NCBI GenBank assembly: GCA_965178125.1
Contig: OZ237754.1
Coordinates: forward strand, 186,001 to 250,000
DNA length: 64,000 nucleotides
Origin: Bilabrum cf. latius
Taxonomy: Eukaryota > Bigyra: Bicosoecida > Bigyra > Bicosoecida
Direction of reading: 5' to 3'
The notes under the pieces: model-generated
Told to the model about the DNA's origin: nothing
Databases searched by the model: none
What the model saw: only the letters and a program-made list of their open reading frames with translations
In this document: in pieces, positions 47,561-58,362 of the stretch
Layout of the letters: every line of letters starts with the position of its first letter
Numbering within the stretch: the stretch's first letter is position 1
Position numbers and translations under genes: made by a program

Positions 47561-48099
47561 CGGTCAAATCAGCCGAAAAGAAAACACTATATTTGCCAAG
47601 GCGCAGAGTCAAGACAATTTTTGCCAAAGTACACAAAGAATCAGGACAAAATGACGAAAATCTGTTCCACAAACGTGATCACTCGTCACATGCTTGCTAG
47701 ACCACTGCGGCTCGGCCGTCGGCATCCGTCATCGATCACGGACACAAGGTCACGCACACGATGCAAGCTCCATGGCCCCTTGGAGATTCTACCACTGTAG
47801 AGTAGCTTGAATAGTAGATTCAAGATATGAACCAGATTGACATCAGAACGCTCGGACCGTAAGAAGAATCCAGCTCTGGAAGTGGCGTGATTTGGGAGCA
47901 AGGGCAGCGGCACTTCACCTGGCTGCCCTACAGCATCTCTTGGGTCCGCACGGGCTCGTGCAGTTCCCATCCATGACCTGCTCGATAAACATAATTCCAT
48001 TGATTGCGACTATCCTTGAAATTGCTTTCATCTTGGGAGGCAGAGCACAGACTTGCTCACGTGAAGTGCACCTCCTGGTCCGATTGATTCTCGCTCCGT
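47561..48099. promoter_or_regulatory. Divergent intergenic region before the bZIP-PAS gene
   Basis: About 540 bases between divergent starts (47560 minus, 48100 plus). Short frames only. It should hold both promoters; I see no motif I can name. Confidence 0.4.
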
Positions 48100-49351
48100 A
48101 TGCCTCGCAGGAAGCAACGAACACGACATAATGCGCGCCGTGCAAGGCTAAGGAGACGGCTGGATCTGTTGGTACTCGAGTAGGAGGCTCAAAAGCTGGA
48201 GGGCGAAAACTCTATCATTCGTCGAGTGCTGTTGTACGTAGAGGACATTTATGAAGATGCTCGAAACAGACAGAGCCAGGCGGCAGCAGTGCAAAATCCA
48301 TCGGATCAGCATGTTTTGGCTGATTAGGGTGTGAGCCTAGCACTGTTGTCGCAGGCAGCCTCAGCAGCAAGCGAGACGTTCCGTACTACCGCAACTACAC
48401 CTTCTCTCCAACTGGGCCAGAGTGCCTCGACGCAACCTCCTCAGATGTCCATGATAGATACACCGCAATCGATTGGACCACGACGGATGGCAGGGATCCC
48501 GCCAGTTGCCGTAAGCGGGATATCGAGCTCAGGGTCCGACCGCGCTGGGCCAACCACCACCGAGATGAGTACGCTACCGTTGGATTATTCGTAGTAGCAG
48601 TAGTTGTAGCAGCCATAGGAGTCGATGTAGAGCCAATTTACCGCCGAGTCAAGCTCCAGTAGGACCGAATCCGTGGTTGATGGCCTGGATGAGCGCTCCA
48701 AGCAACTGGCCGAGGGCCTCAACGCCGTGCGAGCCATCGAGCTGCAACTGCAGCAGGCAAAAATACTGGCAAACACGCTGAGACAGGCAGTTCCACTCCC
48801 TTCATCGAATTCTTTCGATCGAGCCGGCACTGCAATCGAGCCCAGCAGTGCACAGAGCCATCAGCTGCAACTGAGGCACGGTGGAATGGATGCCTTTGAG
48901 GCCCACGCGAAGGGGATCGGCGAAAAGCAAGCGCTCGTGGCTCCTGGCCCGCCCCGTGGGGGTGGCCTTAGGAATCCCTTCGGCCCCACAGGATCCGAAT
49001 CGGACGGAAGCTTTGGGGGCCTTGTCGCAGCCGTCGCGGGGGGCATGCCGCCGGGGCCTGGCGGGTACCCGGCCGATTCAGGGGCAGATTCCTTCGCGCA
49101 GCTTCGGGGCGGGGCAGGGTCCAGCACGATATCGTCCTTGGCTGGTGCTAGAGGACGTGTGAAGCGCAGGAGCTATTCCAAGGCGGGATCCTTCGACGAC
49201 GACGGAGCAGACAGCTCCAGGGCGGGATCTGCGGGTGCGATGCCCGGGGCATTCTTCGCAAAAGCGTCTGGAATCGTCAACTCTTCTGCGTCCCAGTCGG
49301 GCTTGGAACAAGGCAGCAGCAAGAACATGCAAGCTGCTGCGAATCACAGCT

Positions 49352-49382
<31 letters not shown>

Positions 49383-52206
49383 TGCAAGCGGGCCGCATGC
49401 GCCTCTTCAGAACAGCGGGCGGCCATCCTCCGTCTCCATGCGCCTGGCCGGACTCTCTAGACTGCAGCCACCCGTGGCACCGTTCGGCCACACGGGCACC
49501 ACCTCCATGCCCGGGGAGTGGAAGGGTGTGGGGGAACATCGGCAAGGTAGCGGAAGGAGAGCAGCGGTGCGCCAGGGTGGGCACGGCCACGGATAGCACG
49601 GTAGCTCCATGCAATCTTCCACACGGACGGGCACCACCGCCCCGGGTGCAGCCAATGGACACGACCGGGATCGGGACACTGGTTCCTCCTCCAACGACCT
49701 GGGGCTTGATCCTTCAAGGAGCGTTGGGAAGGATAGTCGTTCCAGTGGCCAACGCGGGTCCTCAAGCTCTTCAGCGGCGAACAGCAACCGTGATGGCAAC
49801 GCGAGCGGAGGTGGCAGGAGCGGGCCCGACGAGCGGTAGTCAGGCAGCAGCGGCAACAGCAGTGCGCGGCTGGTCAGGGGGGGCAGGGCTGGAGAGAGAC
49901 ATCAACGCAAGGACTCTAGCGGAGCTGACAGCGGCGGGGATCTCGATCCAGTGTCCTAGGCCGGTGGAGCTGCCTTCCTCGTGCCCTCCTCGCACATGCG
50001 AGCCCCCCACCGTTCAGACTCGGGCTCCGACTCGGGCTCGGGACAGTCTGGGGTGGGGGTGGGCCGGCTCGGGGTGCCTTCAGGGACCGCAAGCCACGGC
50101 GCTTCATCCCACATGCAGGCCGTGCTGGGGTACCGGGGAACCCAGCCGGACGACGACAACGAGTACGGGCAGCCCGAAGGACAGGCAGAAGGGCCTGGTC
50201 GATTTCAGCCGGGTGCCACCGCCACCGCCACAGGCAGCGATGTGGGAGGTCCTGGAGGGAGCGGCATGGACGCTCCAGGTGAAGCTGCAGCGAACCAAGT
50301 GGTCGAGGCGGGACAGGCCACCGGTACCGATGGTGCTGAGGCATCTCGAGAGGATGTCATCAGGGTGGCTCAAGAGGCTGCGCATGCCGTGCTCGGAGGA
50401 CAAGTTCCTACGGAGGTGCGCCTGTCTGACGCAGACTCTGCGATGGCAATCCCTCCGAACTGCAACGTGGAGAATGAGATAGCCAGGAACACGATGCTGG
50501 ACTCGCGAGAGAGTTTCATGATCTGCAACGGGCTGGAGAACTAGGTGATCGAGCAAGGCGTGGCCGTGTGCACCGTCATGTTCGTGTCGGATGGGCTGCA
50601 GAAGATGTGCGGCTTCATGCCCGGCGAGCTCGTGGGCTTGCCGTGGACAGTGCTTCTGCATCCCGAGCACCGCTCGGAAGACGCTGCCTCGATGTAGCTC
50701 ACCACGATGCGCCGCGCAGGCATGGCGGAGGCGGTGGTGCAGTGCAGGAAGAGGGATGGCAGCTGCTTCTGGAACCACTGCTTGGTCGCACCCGTGATCC
50801 ACAACAGTCCAGGCAGTCCCGTCATCCGCTGGGCGTTCCTCATGAAAGAGGTCACCCCGGAGTTCGCCAGAGAGCGCAAGCTCCAGCTGGCCCAGGTCGA
50901 GGTGGCAAGCGCGCGGCAGATCAGGCAGGTGCAGCCGGGCTGGGGCAAAGGCTCACGCGCAGGCGCGAGTGCTTCAGGTGCGCACAATCGCCGCGGCAGG
51001 GCAAGGGCAAGCCAGCAGTACGCAGGCTAGCGAGGGTCGCGCCCGTCCAGCATGGCAGGGATGCACAGCGGCAGCGGCAGTGGGTCCGGGAGGGGTACTC
51101 CAGCCCAGTACCAGGAGGGGTTCGGTGGTAGACCCTTCCATGGCAGCGGTATGCCTCCCGTGTCGGCTCTTGGAATGAGCATGGCCAGGACTGGGGGCAG
51201 CAGCGGGCACAGCAGCGTTCACATGCGGCAGGTCAGGACCTCCGGTTCCAGCGGGGCCAACGCTGCCTTCGGGGGCCTGCGAGACCCTGAGACCGGGATG
51301 GCTCCGCTGAGCAACGGCAACAGCAGCAGCAGCAGCGGTGGTAGTGGTGGACACTTCGGGCTGTCTGGTCTCGGGCCCGTCGAGTGGCTTCCTCCTCGCA
51401 CTGGCGACGGCAAGCCCCGCGGCATCATCGGGCGCGAGCATGACAGCAGGGACGCGTATTCAGTCGCTTCTTCGATGTTCTCGAGAGAGGCTGCGGCATT
51501 CGGGGGCAGGTCGCGGAGCCTGAGGGCAGCTGGCATGGATGGGTTGGCGCTGCCGCCTAGAGGGGGAGAGGGGGGGACTGGCAGCAGCGTAGATTTAGGC
51601 AGCGCCGAAGTGCAATCGTACCAAGGCTCGCTGTAGCCAGGCAATGCCTCGGCATCGACGACCCCCCGTGCTGGAATCATGCATGCTGGTAGCGATGCCG
51701 CTAGAGGGGCTCAGCTACTGCCTTCTGGGTTTGAGAGAGGTAGCATCGGTGCAGATGGCAGCAGTGAGTTGGGGGTGAAGCATGGATTGGACAGCCTGCA
51801 AGGCGGACCAGCTCCGAGCCGTGCTCGAGGCAAGGCGGGTCGTGGCGCTCCAGTCGGTGCCAACCAGAACGGGGCCACCCAAATGATGAGCGGGGAAGAG
51901 CTCGATCACCAGCGCTCTGGCTCCGCAGAGTCGTTCCCGCGGATTGGTTCTCTGGCGAGGCAGAAGCACAATGGTCCCGCGGCTGCCGGATCGCAGATCT
52001 CCATGCCATCGACGTCGCGCCCCTTTGATTTGGCGGCGGTAGCACTGCATACACATCAGCACTCTGCAAGCTCGAAGGGGGATTCCCAGCGAGTGCCAGT
52101 GCAACAAGCTCTTGGGGCCGGACACTCGGCTGACGCTCAGGAGAAGGCTGCGATGGCCGGTGATGACCAGGAGCCCTCTGCAAAGCGGAGACGAGTGTAG
52201 AATTGA
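48100..52206 (+). CDS. bZIP-PAS transcription factor, TAG-rich
   Basis: The single-exon frame of 1,368 residues runs from ATG (48100) to TGA (52204-52206) and contains 17 TAGs: 48181, 48325, 48592, 48595, 48601, 48607, 48616, 48628, 49351, 49594, 49837, 49957, 50542, 50695, 51028, 51634 and 52198. The N-terminus is a bZIP: basic region RTRHNARRARLRRR, then zipper LDLLVLE-TAG-EAQKLEGEN, where relatives have LExEVxxLExEN. Residues about 790-925 form a PAS domain (VAVCTVMFVSDGLQKMCGF, then RKRDGSCFWNHCLVAPV) resembling LOV-type PAS folds but without the photoactive Cys motif (LPWTVLL instead of GRNCRFL). The rest is Ser/Gly/Gln-rich. The C-terminus AKRRRV resembles a nuclear signal. bZIP-PAS/LOV architectures are known in stramenopiles. 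Likely a DNA-binding regulator sensing a ligand or redox state. Confidence 0.86.
48592..48636 (+). repeat. Mixed TAG/CAG glutamine-rich tract
   Basis: Fifteen consecutive codons include six TAG, two CAG and one CAA (codon order from 48592: TAG TAG CAG TAG, then TTG TAG CAG CCA TAG, later ATG TAG AGC CAA). The frame continues through it into the conserved protein. TAG and CAG differ by one transition, and their mixing in one tract is what synonymous codons do. Confidence 0.85.
49351..49380 (+). repeat. TAG(CAG)9 polyglutamine run
   Basis: An in-frame TAG directly heads nine CAG codons. The simplest history is a C-to-T change in the first unit of a ten-unit CAG repeat, tolerated because both codons give Gln. 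Confidence 0.93.
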
Positions 52207-52444
52207 CTTTTATGAATTGCTAGCTGCAGAACTGTTGTTGAATATACACGAAAAGTTGACTGGAGCACCTGAAGAAAGAAGCAATTTGGCAGCACGTGCA
52301 GACTGTGACCAGGGCACGCCGGACACAGTCACCAGCTATCGTGTTCACAGCATCCGCCCCCACCCCTACGTCTCTGTTGCATGCCATCTTCGACTAGAGG
52401 GCACCCCGCCGCTCGTCCGGGCCTGGGTACTCGGCACCTGCAGC

Positions 52445-54046
52445 TCAGGTGCTGCCAGCTCCAGAGCTGGCCGAGGTCGTGCCGGCCTCGTCGCCCTTGG
52501 CACAGCTTGCCGCTGCGACCCAAATGCGCCTTGCGATGCCCCCCCTTGGGCTGCTGCTGTCGGCCTCCTTGAAGCACCCCTTCAGAGACTCAAGCACCTG
52601 GCGCCTGGCATCGAGCAGCCGCGCGTCACCGGCTGCCGCCGCCGGGAGGCTCAAGGGGAGCTTGCACTGGAGCATTGGGTCGCTGGATGCGCCTGCACGA
52701 GCGCCAGATGCAATGTTTCTGGATCGTTTTGCGTCTGGTTCTGCCCTGGACGCGCGATCTTCCGTGGCTGATGCCGGCACACTGCGGCTGGAGCTGCCTT
52801 GAGCACCAGATTGCTCATCGCACTCCGGCTCCCTTTCCACCCGAAGCTGCCTCAAGCACTCTGCTTGCCACTGGAGGCCGTACTTGGGAAGATCTTCATT
52901 CGCCTCGTGCCATTTCTCCATGGAAGACACGATTCTCTGCCTGTGGGCGGGTGAGAGATCGGCGTCTGTGGACAGGCACCACCCGGGTATCCCCTCTTCC
53001 ATGGAGAGGCACTCGCGCAGAAGGGGCAGGGCGAATCCATGGCCCATGCACAGCTCGTAGTCGTCGAATTGGCTGCTTTCGTCGGCTGCCGCCCGACTGT
53101 CGGACTTGGAGATGTACGTGTAGGAGGTGTCCTCGACACTGGTGCCGGTCGAAACCTCGGCTGGCGAGTTGTTGTCGCCGAGGAAATGGCAGATGCAGTC
53201 GCCTTCTGCGTCTCCATAGACTACAGAATTCATCCTCAGTGAGGAAAGAAGCTCCGCTGCGATCGCGACGAGCGTGCCGTGCCGTGCGACCAAAGACACG
53301 GGGTTTGCGTCGCCCCAGGCCTGCCCTTCCTTGGCAGATCCACCACTGCCTGCGAACACTTCTTTCTGGGCCCTTCGTAGCTCACGCATGGCAGTCGACA
53401 GACGGTACAGATCTACCGTGTTCATGACAGCCTCCTTGGAAACACGAACGCTCCCCTCGCTCTCCGGGCAATGCAAGCCAGCGGCTGCCGGGGAGCCCTT
53501 GGGTATGCCAGGCACCGATGAGTAGCCGTTTAAAAGCATTCCCATAGCATTGTCGCCTGATGCCAACCCGAAAGCTGTCTTGCGCAGCTCAATTGGGCCA
53601 TGTGCTGCTTGCTTCGAGCCTGCCTCAGTGCCTGGTGCCTGTTCATCGCTCTAGCCCATGAGCGAAGATGCGAGACTTTTGGCTTGTTGATTGAGCATCG
53701 TTAGCACAGTCTTGCGCGATTTGCTCTTCATATCTTTGAGGGCCTCTGTGGATGTACGCAGCTGCTCCTCAGCTGCTCTCTGGGCTGATTTGGCTTGCGC
53801 GAGAGTAGTCTCGCGCTGGCGTAGCTCCGAGGACACCCTCGCATCTCTTGATTGTAACCTTCCAACAGTCTACTCGAGACTAGTCTTCTTTTTCTGAGTG
53901 TTGCGGTGCCTGGCTTGCACTTCTGCCAGACGCTCTTCCAGCTTCTTCGTCCTCGCCTGTGCCTAGATGAGCTCCTTCTCTTGCTGGCCGAAAGCATTTA
54001 TCACAGAATCTAGCTTATCTTTTTCTTGATCAAGGTACGATGCCAT
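52445..54046 (-). CDS. Coiled-coil protein of unknown function
   Basis: The frame of 533 residues runs from ATG (54046) to TGA (52445) with TAGs at 53963, 53870 and 53651. The first 130 residues are a strong charged coiled coil (MASYLDQEKDKLDSV, QQEKELI-TAG-AQARTKKLEE, KKKTSLE-TAG-TVGRLQSRD, LRQRETTLAQAKSAQRAAEE). A mixed region with short helical pieces (VDLYRLSTAMRELRRAQKEV, DDYELCMGHGFALPLLRECL) and an Ala/Ser-rich tail follow. TAG as a polar residue preserves the coil; as a stop it would cut it three times. No family is recognised; it converges with the bZIP-PAS gene and diverges from the channel gene. Confidence 0.75.
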
Positions 54047-54249
54047 GACACAGCTTGACAAGCCCTCTTAGGAGTGAAGTAGTATCAGTGCTCGCTTCGC
54101 GGTTGTGGTCGCACAGCGCGGCCGGGCGCCGCAATATCTCGGGTGTGGTTCCGCAAAGCCAATCGAATTTTGGCGTATTTCTGCAGACTGCATGCAATTA
54201 AAAACTCAAATTAATCGCTAGGCAATCAATTTACGGGCGCTTGTGAGTG

Positions 54250-56538
54250 ATGCAATCGCAAGATCCGGAGGAGGAGCCTTCTTCTGTGCTCCTACTGCGG
54301 AGCCCTCCCGTCGCGGTAAGCGCAAAGTCACGCGGAGCGCTGGACGGTAGCGGCGAAATCGGTGGTGACAGCGATGAAGATAAAGGTGCTGGTGTTGTCA
54401 TTTGCTGCCGTGTCTCTCGCGCATCTTGTACGGACTTCGTAGCAGTGGCTCGAGCTCGACGGCTGGCAGACTCTACCGTTATTCGGACGCTGCTGCTAGT
54501 TGCAAACGTGTTTGTATCGCTGCTTTTGATGGTACTTTGCTGTGAGGCTGCGTGGGATCGCGGCACCCAGCAGTATCACACTGATGCCGGCACGGAACGG
54601 CTGCGATGGGCGATCGTCGTGCTTACAGCTCTGCTCGAAGGCCAGCTCGTAGAATACTACGTGAACGCGTACCGCGCAAAGAGACGATTCGTCGTTACAT
54701 TTGATTCAAGCGGGCATGCCAGGCTGCACCAAAAGAGCAAGCCGAGGAACCTCTAGCTCTGGATGCTCGCCGTGGAAATGCTCATTTGCGCCCTCATCCC
54801 GCTCCCAGGCGACGCCCTCGGCATGTCGGTGCGCTCCGGCCTGCTCATGTTTCTGAGGCTTTACCTGGTGTTTCGCCTGCTGCATCAGTGCACTGCGGTG
54901 TACGCGTTCCGGGACGACTTGCTGGCTATCCACACGGCCGCGGGTGACGAGGCGGCCAGGGTCGCCGCCTCTGTCCAGTTCGACGTGGTCTTCTCCCTGA
55001 GGACCCTCTTCGACGCGCAGCCGACTCTTTTCCTGCTCGTGATCGTACTCGCGACCTATTTTCCCATCTCGTTCTGCATCTACGTGCAGGAGAGGGACGA
55101 GCAGCCGGCCGAGTTCAACCTCGCCGGCTCCCTCTTCTTCACGGCCGTCGCGGCCACCACCGTGGGTTTCGGGAGGCTCGTCCCGGTGGATCCGTGGGGC
55201 AAGGCGCTGGCGATCCTCGCCTGCTGCTGGGGCATCATCATCCTCTCGCTCACGGTGACGGTGGTGCAGCGTGGCCTCGCCCTCACGGACGCGGAGGCTC
55301 TCGTCTGGGAGGCAGCCAAAGGGGTCTCGGAGAGGGTCGCCTCAGCCTCCCCGCATGATAAGAATGTGACGGGGGTCAGGTTGCTGACGCGGGAGGGCGA
55401 GGACGGGAAGGTGGTCAACCGGCGGGGCGACTGCATCATGGACGCGGCCTCTTTGCTGCAATGCTGCGGAGCGGTTGCTGGCGGGGCCGACCGCCTCTTC
55501 GCCCCTGAGCCTGGCAGCACGGGGGGGGCGGGATCTACCGGCGAATCTGGCTCGCACGCAGGGTATCAGGAGCTGTCCGAGGGGGGCGGCCGCGCATCCC
55601 TTCTGGGCGCTGGAGGTGCTGGGCCCAGAGGAGGCAGGGGTGGCTACGGCACCTCTGGCGGCGGACCCAAAACAGTCCCACTGCGAGCAATGGGACCCGG
55701 CGGCAAGCCCGTGATCGACGGCAGCAGCGTGCAGCCGAGCAGCCCCGGCGGCCGCGTGCTGCCTTTGCATGTATCTCGAGAGGCCAGCGTGGCAGCCATG
55801 ACTCGGGAAATGCTGGACCAGCAGGAACAGGAGCAGGAGCAGCACGATGCTGAGATGGGAGGCAGGCAGCCCCAATCGAGAGCAGGCAGGGCAGCTGGTG
55901 CTGGTAGGATCCTTGCAGATCCCCCTCTGGAGAGGGACGGGCAGGCGGGACACTCGCAGACGATCGGGCTGCTAGACGTATCCCTGCCTCCGGTGGTCAG
56001 GGCGCTGTCTGCCGGTGGGACTGGCGCCTATCGCCGACTGCCGCGGTCCACTGCTGGCCCACGCAATGGGGCAAGATCCAGGAGCGTATCCGATGCATCC
56101 GTTGCATCGACTGGCGCTGGCGATGCTACTAGGCGACCACAGTCTGGACCCGGGGGAACACATCCCTCACCGCGCCAGGACCTGCGAGGTGGCGCAGACG
56201 AGCCGAGCAGCCGCGCGGGTTCATCGGGCCAGCTGCCTGGGAACAGCAGTCCGCTGGGATCTGCTCGTCGAGATCGCCGGCCCTCTGCCAGGCTAGACCG
56301 GGCAGGCTCTCGCACTAGCCTGGGCACGCACGGGCACTTTGACGTGGACGCGGGAGATGGTGCGCAGGCGTCGGAGGATGCGCACCTGATGGACGTGCCC
56401 ATGCGGCTGCTTTTGCTGCGGGTGGTGCGGGAGCTGGCTGGCCTCAGACACGAGGTGCACTCCCTGAGAGGGCAAGTGAGGGCGCTTGAGCAAGCGAGAG
56501 ATGATCCTTCGGTGCATCTGAACCGGCATCAGCAGTGA
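54250..56538 (+). CDS. SK-type (small-conductance Ca2+-activated-like) potassium channel
   Basis: The frame of 762 residues runs from ATG (54250) to TGA. Helix order and motifs match SK channels: LAVEMLICALIPLPG (SK: LEILVCAIHPIPG), LLMFLRLYLVFRLLHQ, the pore AATTVGFGRLVP at about residue 302, then IILSLTVTVVQRGLALTDAE where SK has VAVVARKLELTKAE. The filter is TVGFG rather than the SK family's SIGYG. One TAG (54754) lies just before the LWMLAVEMLI helix, at a position that is polar in SK channels. The C-terminal 350 residues are disordered except a final coiled coil (LRHEVHSLRGQVRALEQA). A calmodulin-binding region is not obvious, so Ca2+ gating is unproven. Confidence 0.83.
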
Positions 56539-57487
56539 CACGCAGACCTAGCGCTGAGTTTCGAAGTCCGTATTCTGGCACGGGCAAATGCTATTCCACC
56601 ACACTCACAAGCCTTCCCGGCCACACGCTCAACTACATGCATGGACCATGTATCGATATTTGCCTGCCTGCAGAACACTTTGCGAACACAAAAGTACAAC
56701 AACAAGCAATCGAACAATACGCACATCGGCGTTGCCCAGTTGCAGTTGCACTTCGCGACGCGCTCGCCACCCGATTAGTCCATCATCGACGCCCAATGCA
56801 AATGCAGAGTAATCATTGCCATGTGTGTGCGACTTGTGGCATTCGAATCAACGTGCCTGCGCGATGGCACACCTTGACACTGGTCGCTCCTGCTTGAGCA
56901 AGCACGAACTGGCTCGCGGCCACAACGCCATCTCTCCCGGCATGTGCTTCAAAGCCGTGTTAGTATCATATGATGCATACACGTTGCACGCTAGCGTATC
57001 TGAAGCTATCGCTGCCTCCCCGCGAAAGCCGTGCTTACATAAGGCCTCAAGGCGCGCTCCAGACTGGCCAAGCACCTGCCGAGGCTGCCTGGCACACGGG
57101 GCAAGGGGCCCCTTGCATTGCTGCGATTCCGGCTTATACAGAAATACAGAAATACATTGTTGGGTTAAGTTACCGAACCCGCCACAGATGCACCATATCT
57201 CAGGTGATCACCTGCAGCGGTAGGAGCCCTCATAAGAGGACTACAAGACCCCCGGCTTATACAGAAATACAGAAATACATTGTTGGGTAAAGATTCCACA
57301 AGCACCCAGATGCACCGTTGCCCCCGAAGGAGTTCGAGTGATCACCTGAATCCAGAGGAGTCCTCAAACAAGGACTACAAGACCCCCGACCCTTTCAGGC
57401 CAAAGGCCCCCCAATCTCAGCCTACACCGCCGAGTCCCCTTTATTCGCCATCAATGTGGTCCCCCACAAGCCCTCAGCCTGATGCCT
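56539..57487. other. Gene-poor region with an imperfect tandem duplication
   Basis: The largest stretch without a gene, about 950 bases. Frames exist but read as repeat-derived or featureless. It contains the duplication noted at 57131 and no RNA gene I can recognise. Confidence 0.45.
57131..57390. repeat. Imperfect tandem duplication, unit about 123-134 bases
   Basis: Copy 1 starts at 57131 and copy 2 at 57254. Both begin ggcttatacagaaatacag and share aaatacattgttgggt, agatgcacc, gtgatcacctg, gagccct/gagtcct and ggactacaagacccccg (57238 and 57372). Indels lengthen the second copy by about 11 bases. The unit has a short internal repeat (gaaataca twice). It may be the edge of a mobile-element or satellite remnant. 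Confidence 0.8.
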
Positions 57488-58258
57488 TCACAAGGAGAAA
57501 GCATACAGGTGCGGAGCATGTGCCCGGCACAAAGCGCGGTCCAGTCCCACATCAGGGTCCCCTGCCGGGACCCACCATTTCCTCCTCCATGACCGTCTCT
57601 GCGTCTCACGATCCTTCAGAGAGGCTAGCATGCACGCGCTCATGCCTTTGGCCCATTGCCTCTCTATGTCCCTTAGCAAGCCGTGGGGCTTAAACATCCG
57701 TCGCTGTAGCCGAGCGTTCGCATTGGTTGCCGCTATCAGCTCTTGCGTGGCCGTGGCGGCAAGAGCAGCCGCCGCATCGCCTCGCATCCACTGCCTGCAC
57801 GTCAGCTACTCCTGCTAGCGCAGCTGGTTCCTGATCACCTGCACCACTCGGTTGGCCAGCTCCTTGACAGCTGTCCGTTCCGATGACCGCGCAATCGTAC
57901 GCTCTATCCGAGTGAGTGCGTCTTCGACGATTGGCTTGGCCCTGCTGGTGCGCTCCAGCTTCTCGTCCCAAGGGTCCTGAGCGAGAGCTGTCTTCGCCCA
58001 TGCTTTCCGGAGGGAGGCAGGGGACCTCCCTCTATTCTGATCCGCATCATCGGGTTGCCACGGTCTCGTTCCGGCATGATGGTCATGCTCGGCCCGCTCC
58101 ATCTGCTCTACCGCGGTGCCCATCACTTGAAGGTTGGGCGTGCCCTGTTGCGGGTATTGTCCAGCTCGGATGCGCAGAATTCGTCTTCCTTGGTGGCCGT
58201 ATTCCTGCACCACCGCTGCTGTTGGCATGGCTCCCTGCGATTCCATGTTGCGTGTCAT
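57488..58258 (-). CDS. Gln/Arg-rich protein of unknown function
   Basis: The frame of 256 residues runs from ATG (58258) to TGA (57488) and crosses two TAGs, 57815 and 57806 (IRNQLR-TAG-QE-TAG-LTCRQW). It is helical, with many Gln and Arg (QYPQQGTPNLQVMGTAVEQM, ALTRIERTIARSSERTAVKE). The Gln-rich setting fits TAG as Gln. No domain is recognised and an upstream exon is possible. The start lies about 100 bases from the divergent papain-like gene, so they may share a promoter. Confidence 0.6.
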
Positions 58259-58362
58259 TGCACGCCAATGCAGATTGCCACATTCCCCAGTCGCTCCTTG
58301 GACGCCTCATTCCTGAAGTCGCTACCGCACCCACGGCCGCCTACTCCAAGCCAACGACAAGC

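Noticed and set aside
48100-52206. TAG as leucine (as in some mitochondrial codes and one rhizarian) or as pyrrolysine/programmed readthrough
   Set aside because: TAG is mixed into CAG tracts and sits at hydrophilic positions, favouring Gln over Leu. Pyrrolysine is prokaryotic and rare per gene; up to 17 TAGs per gene excludes it and ordinary stop readthrough.
57916-58362. Plus-strand extension upstream of the papain-like start
   Set aside because: It overlaps the minus-strand Gln-rich gene and lacks protein features; the ATG at 58363 opens a clear signal peptide.
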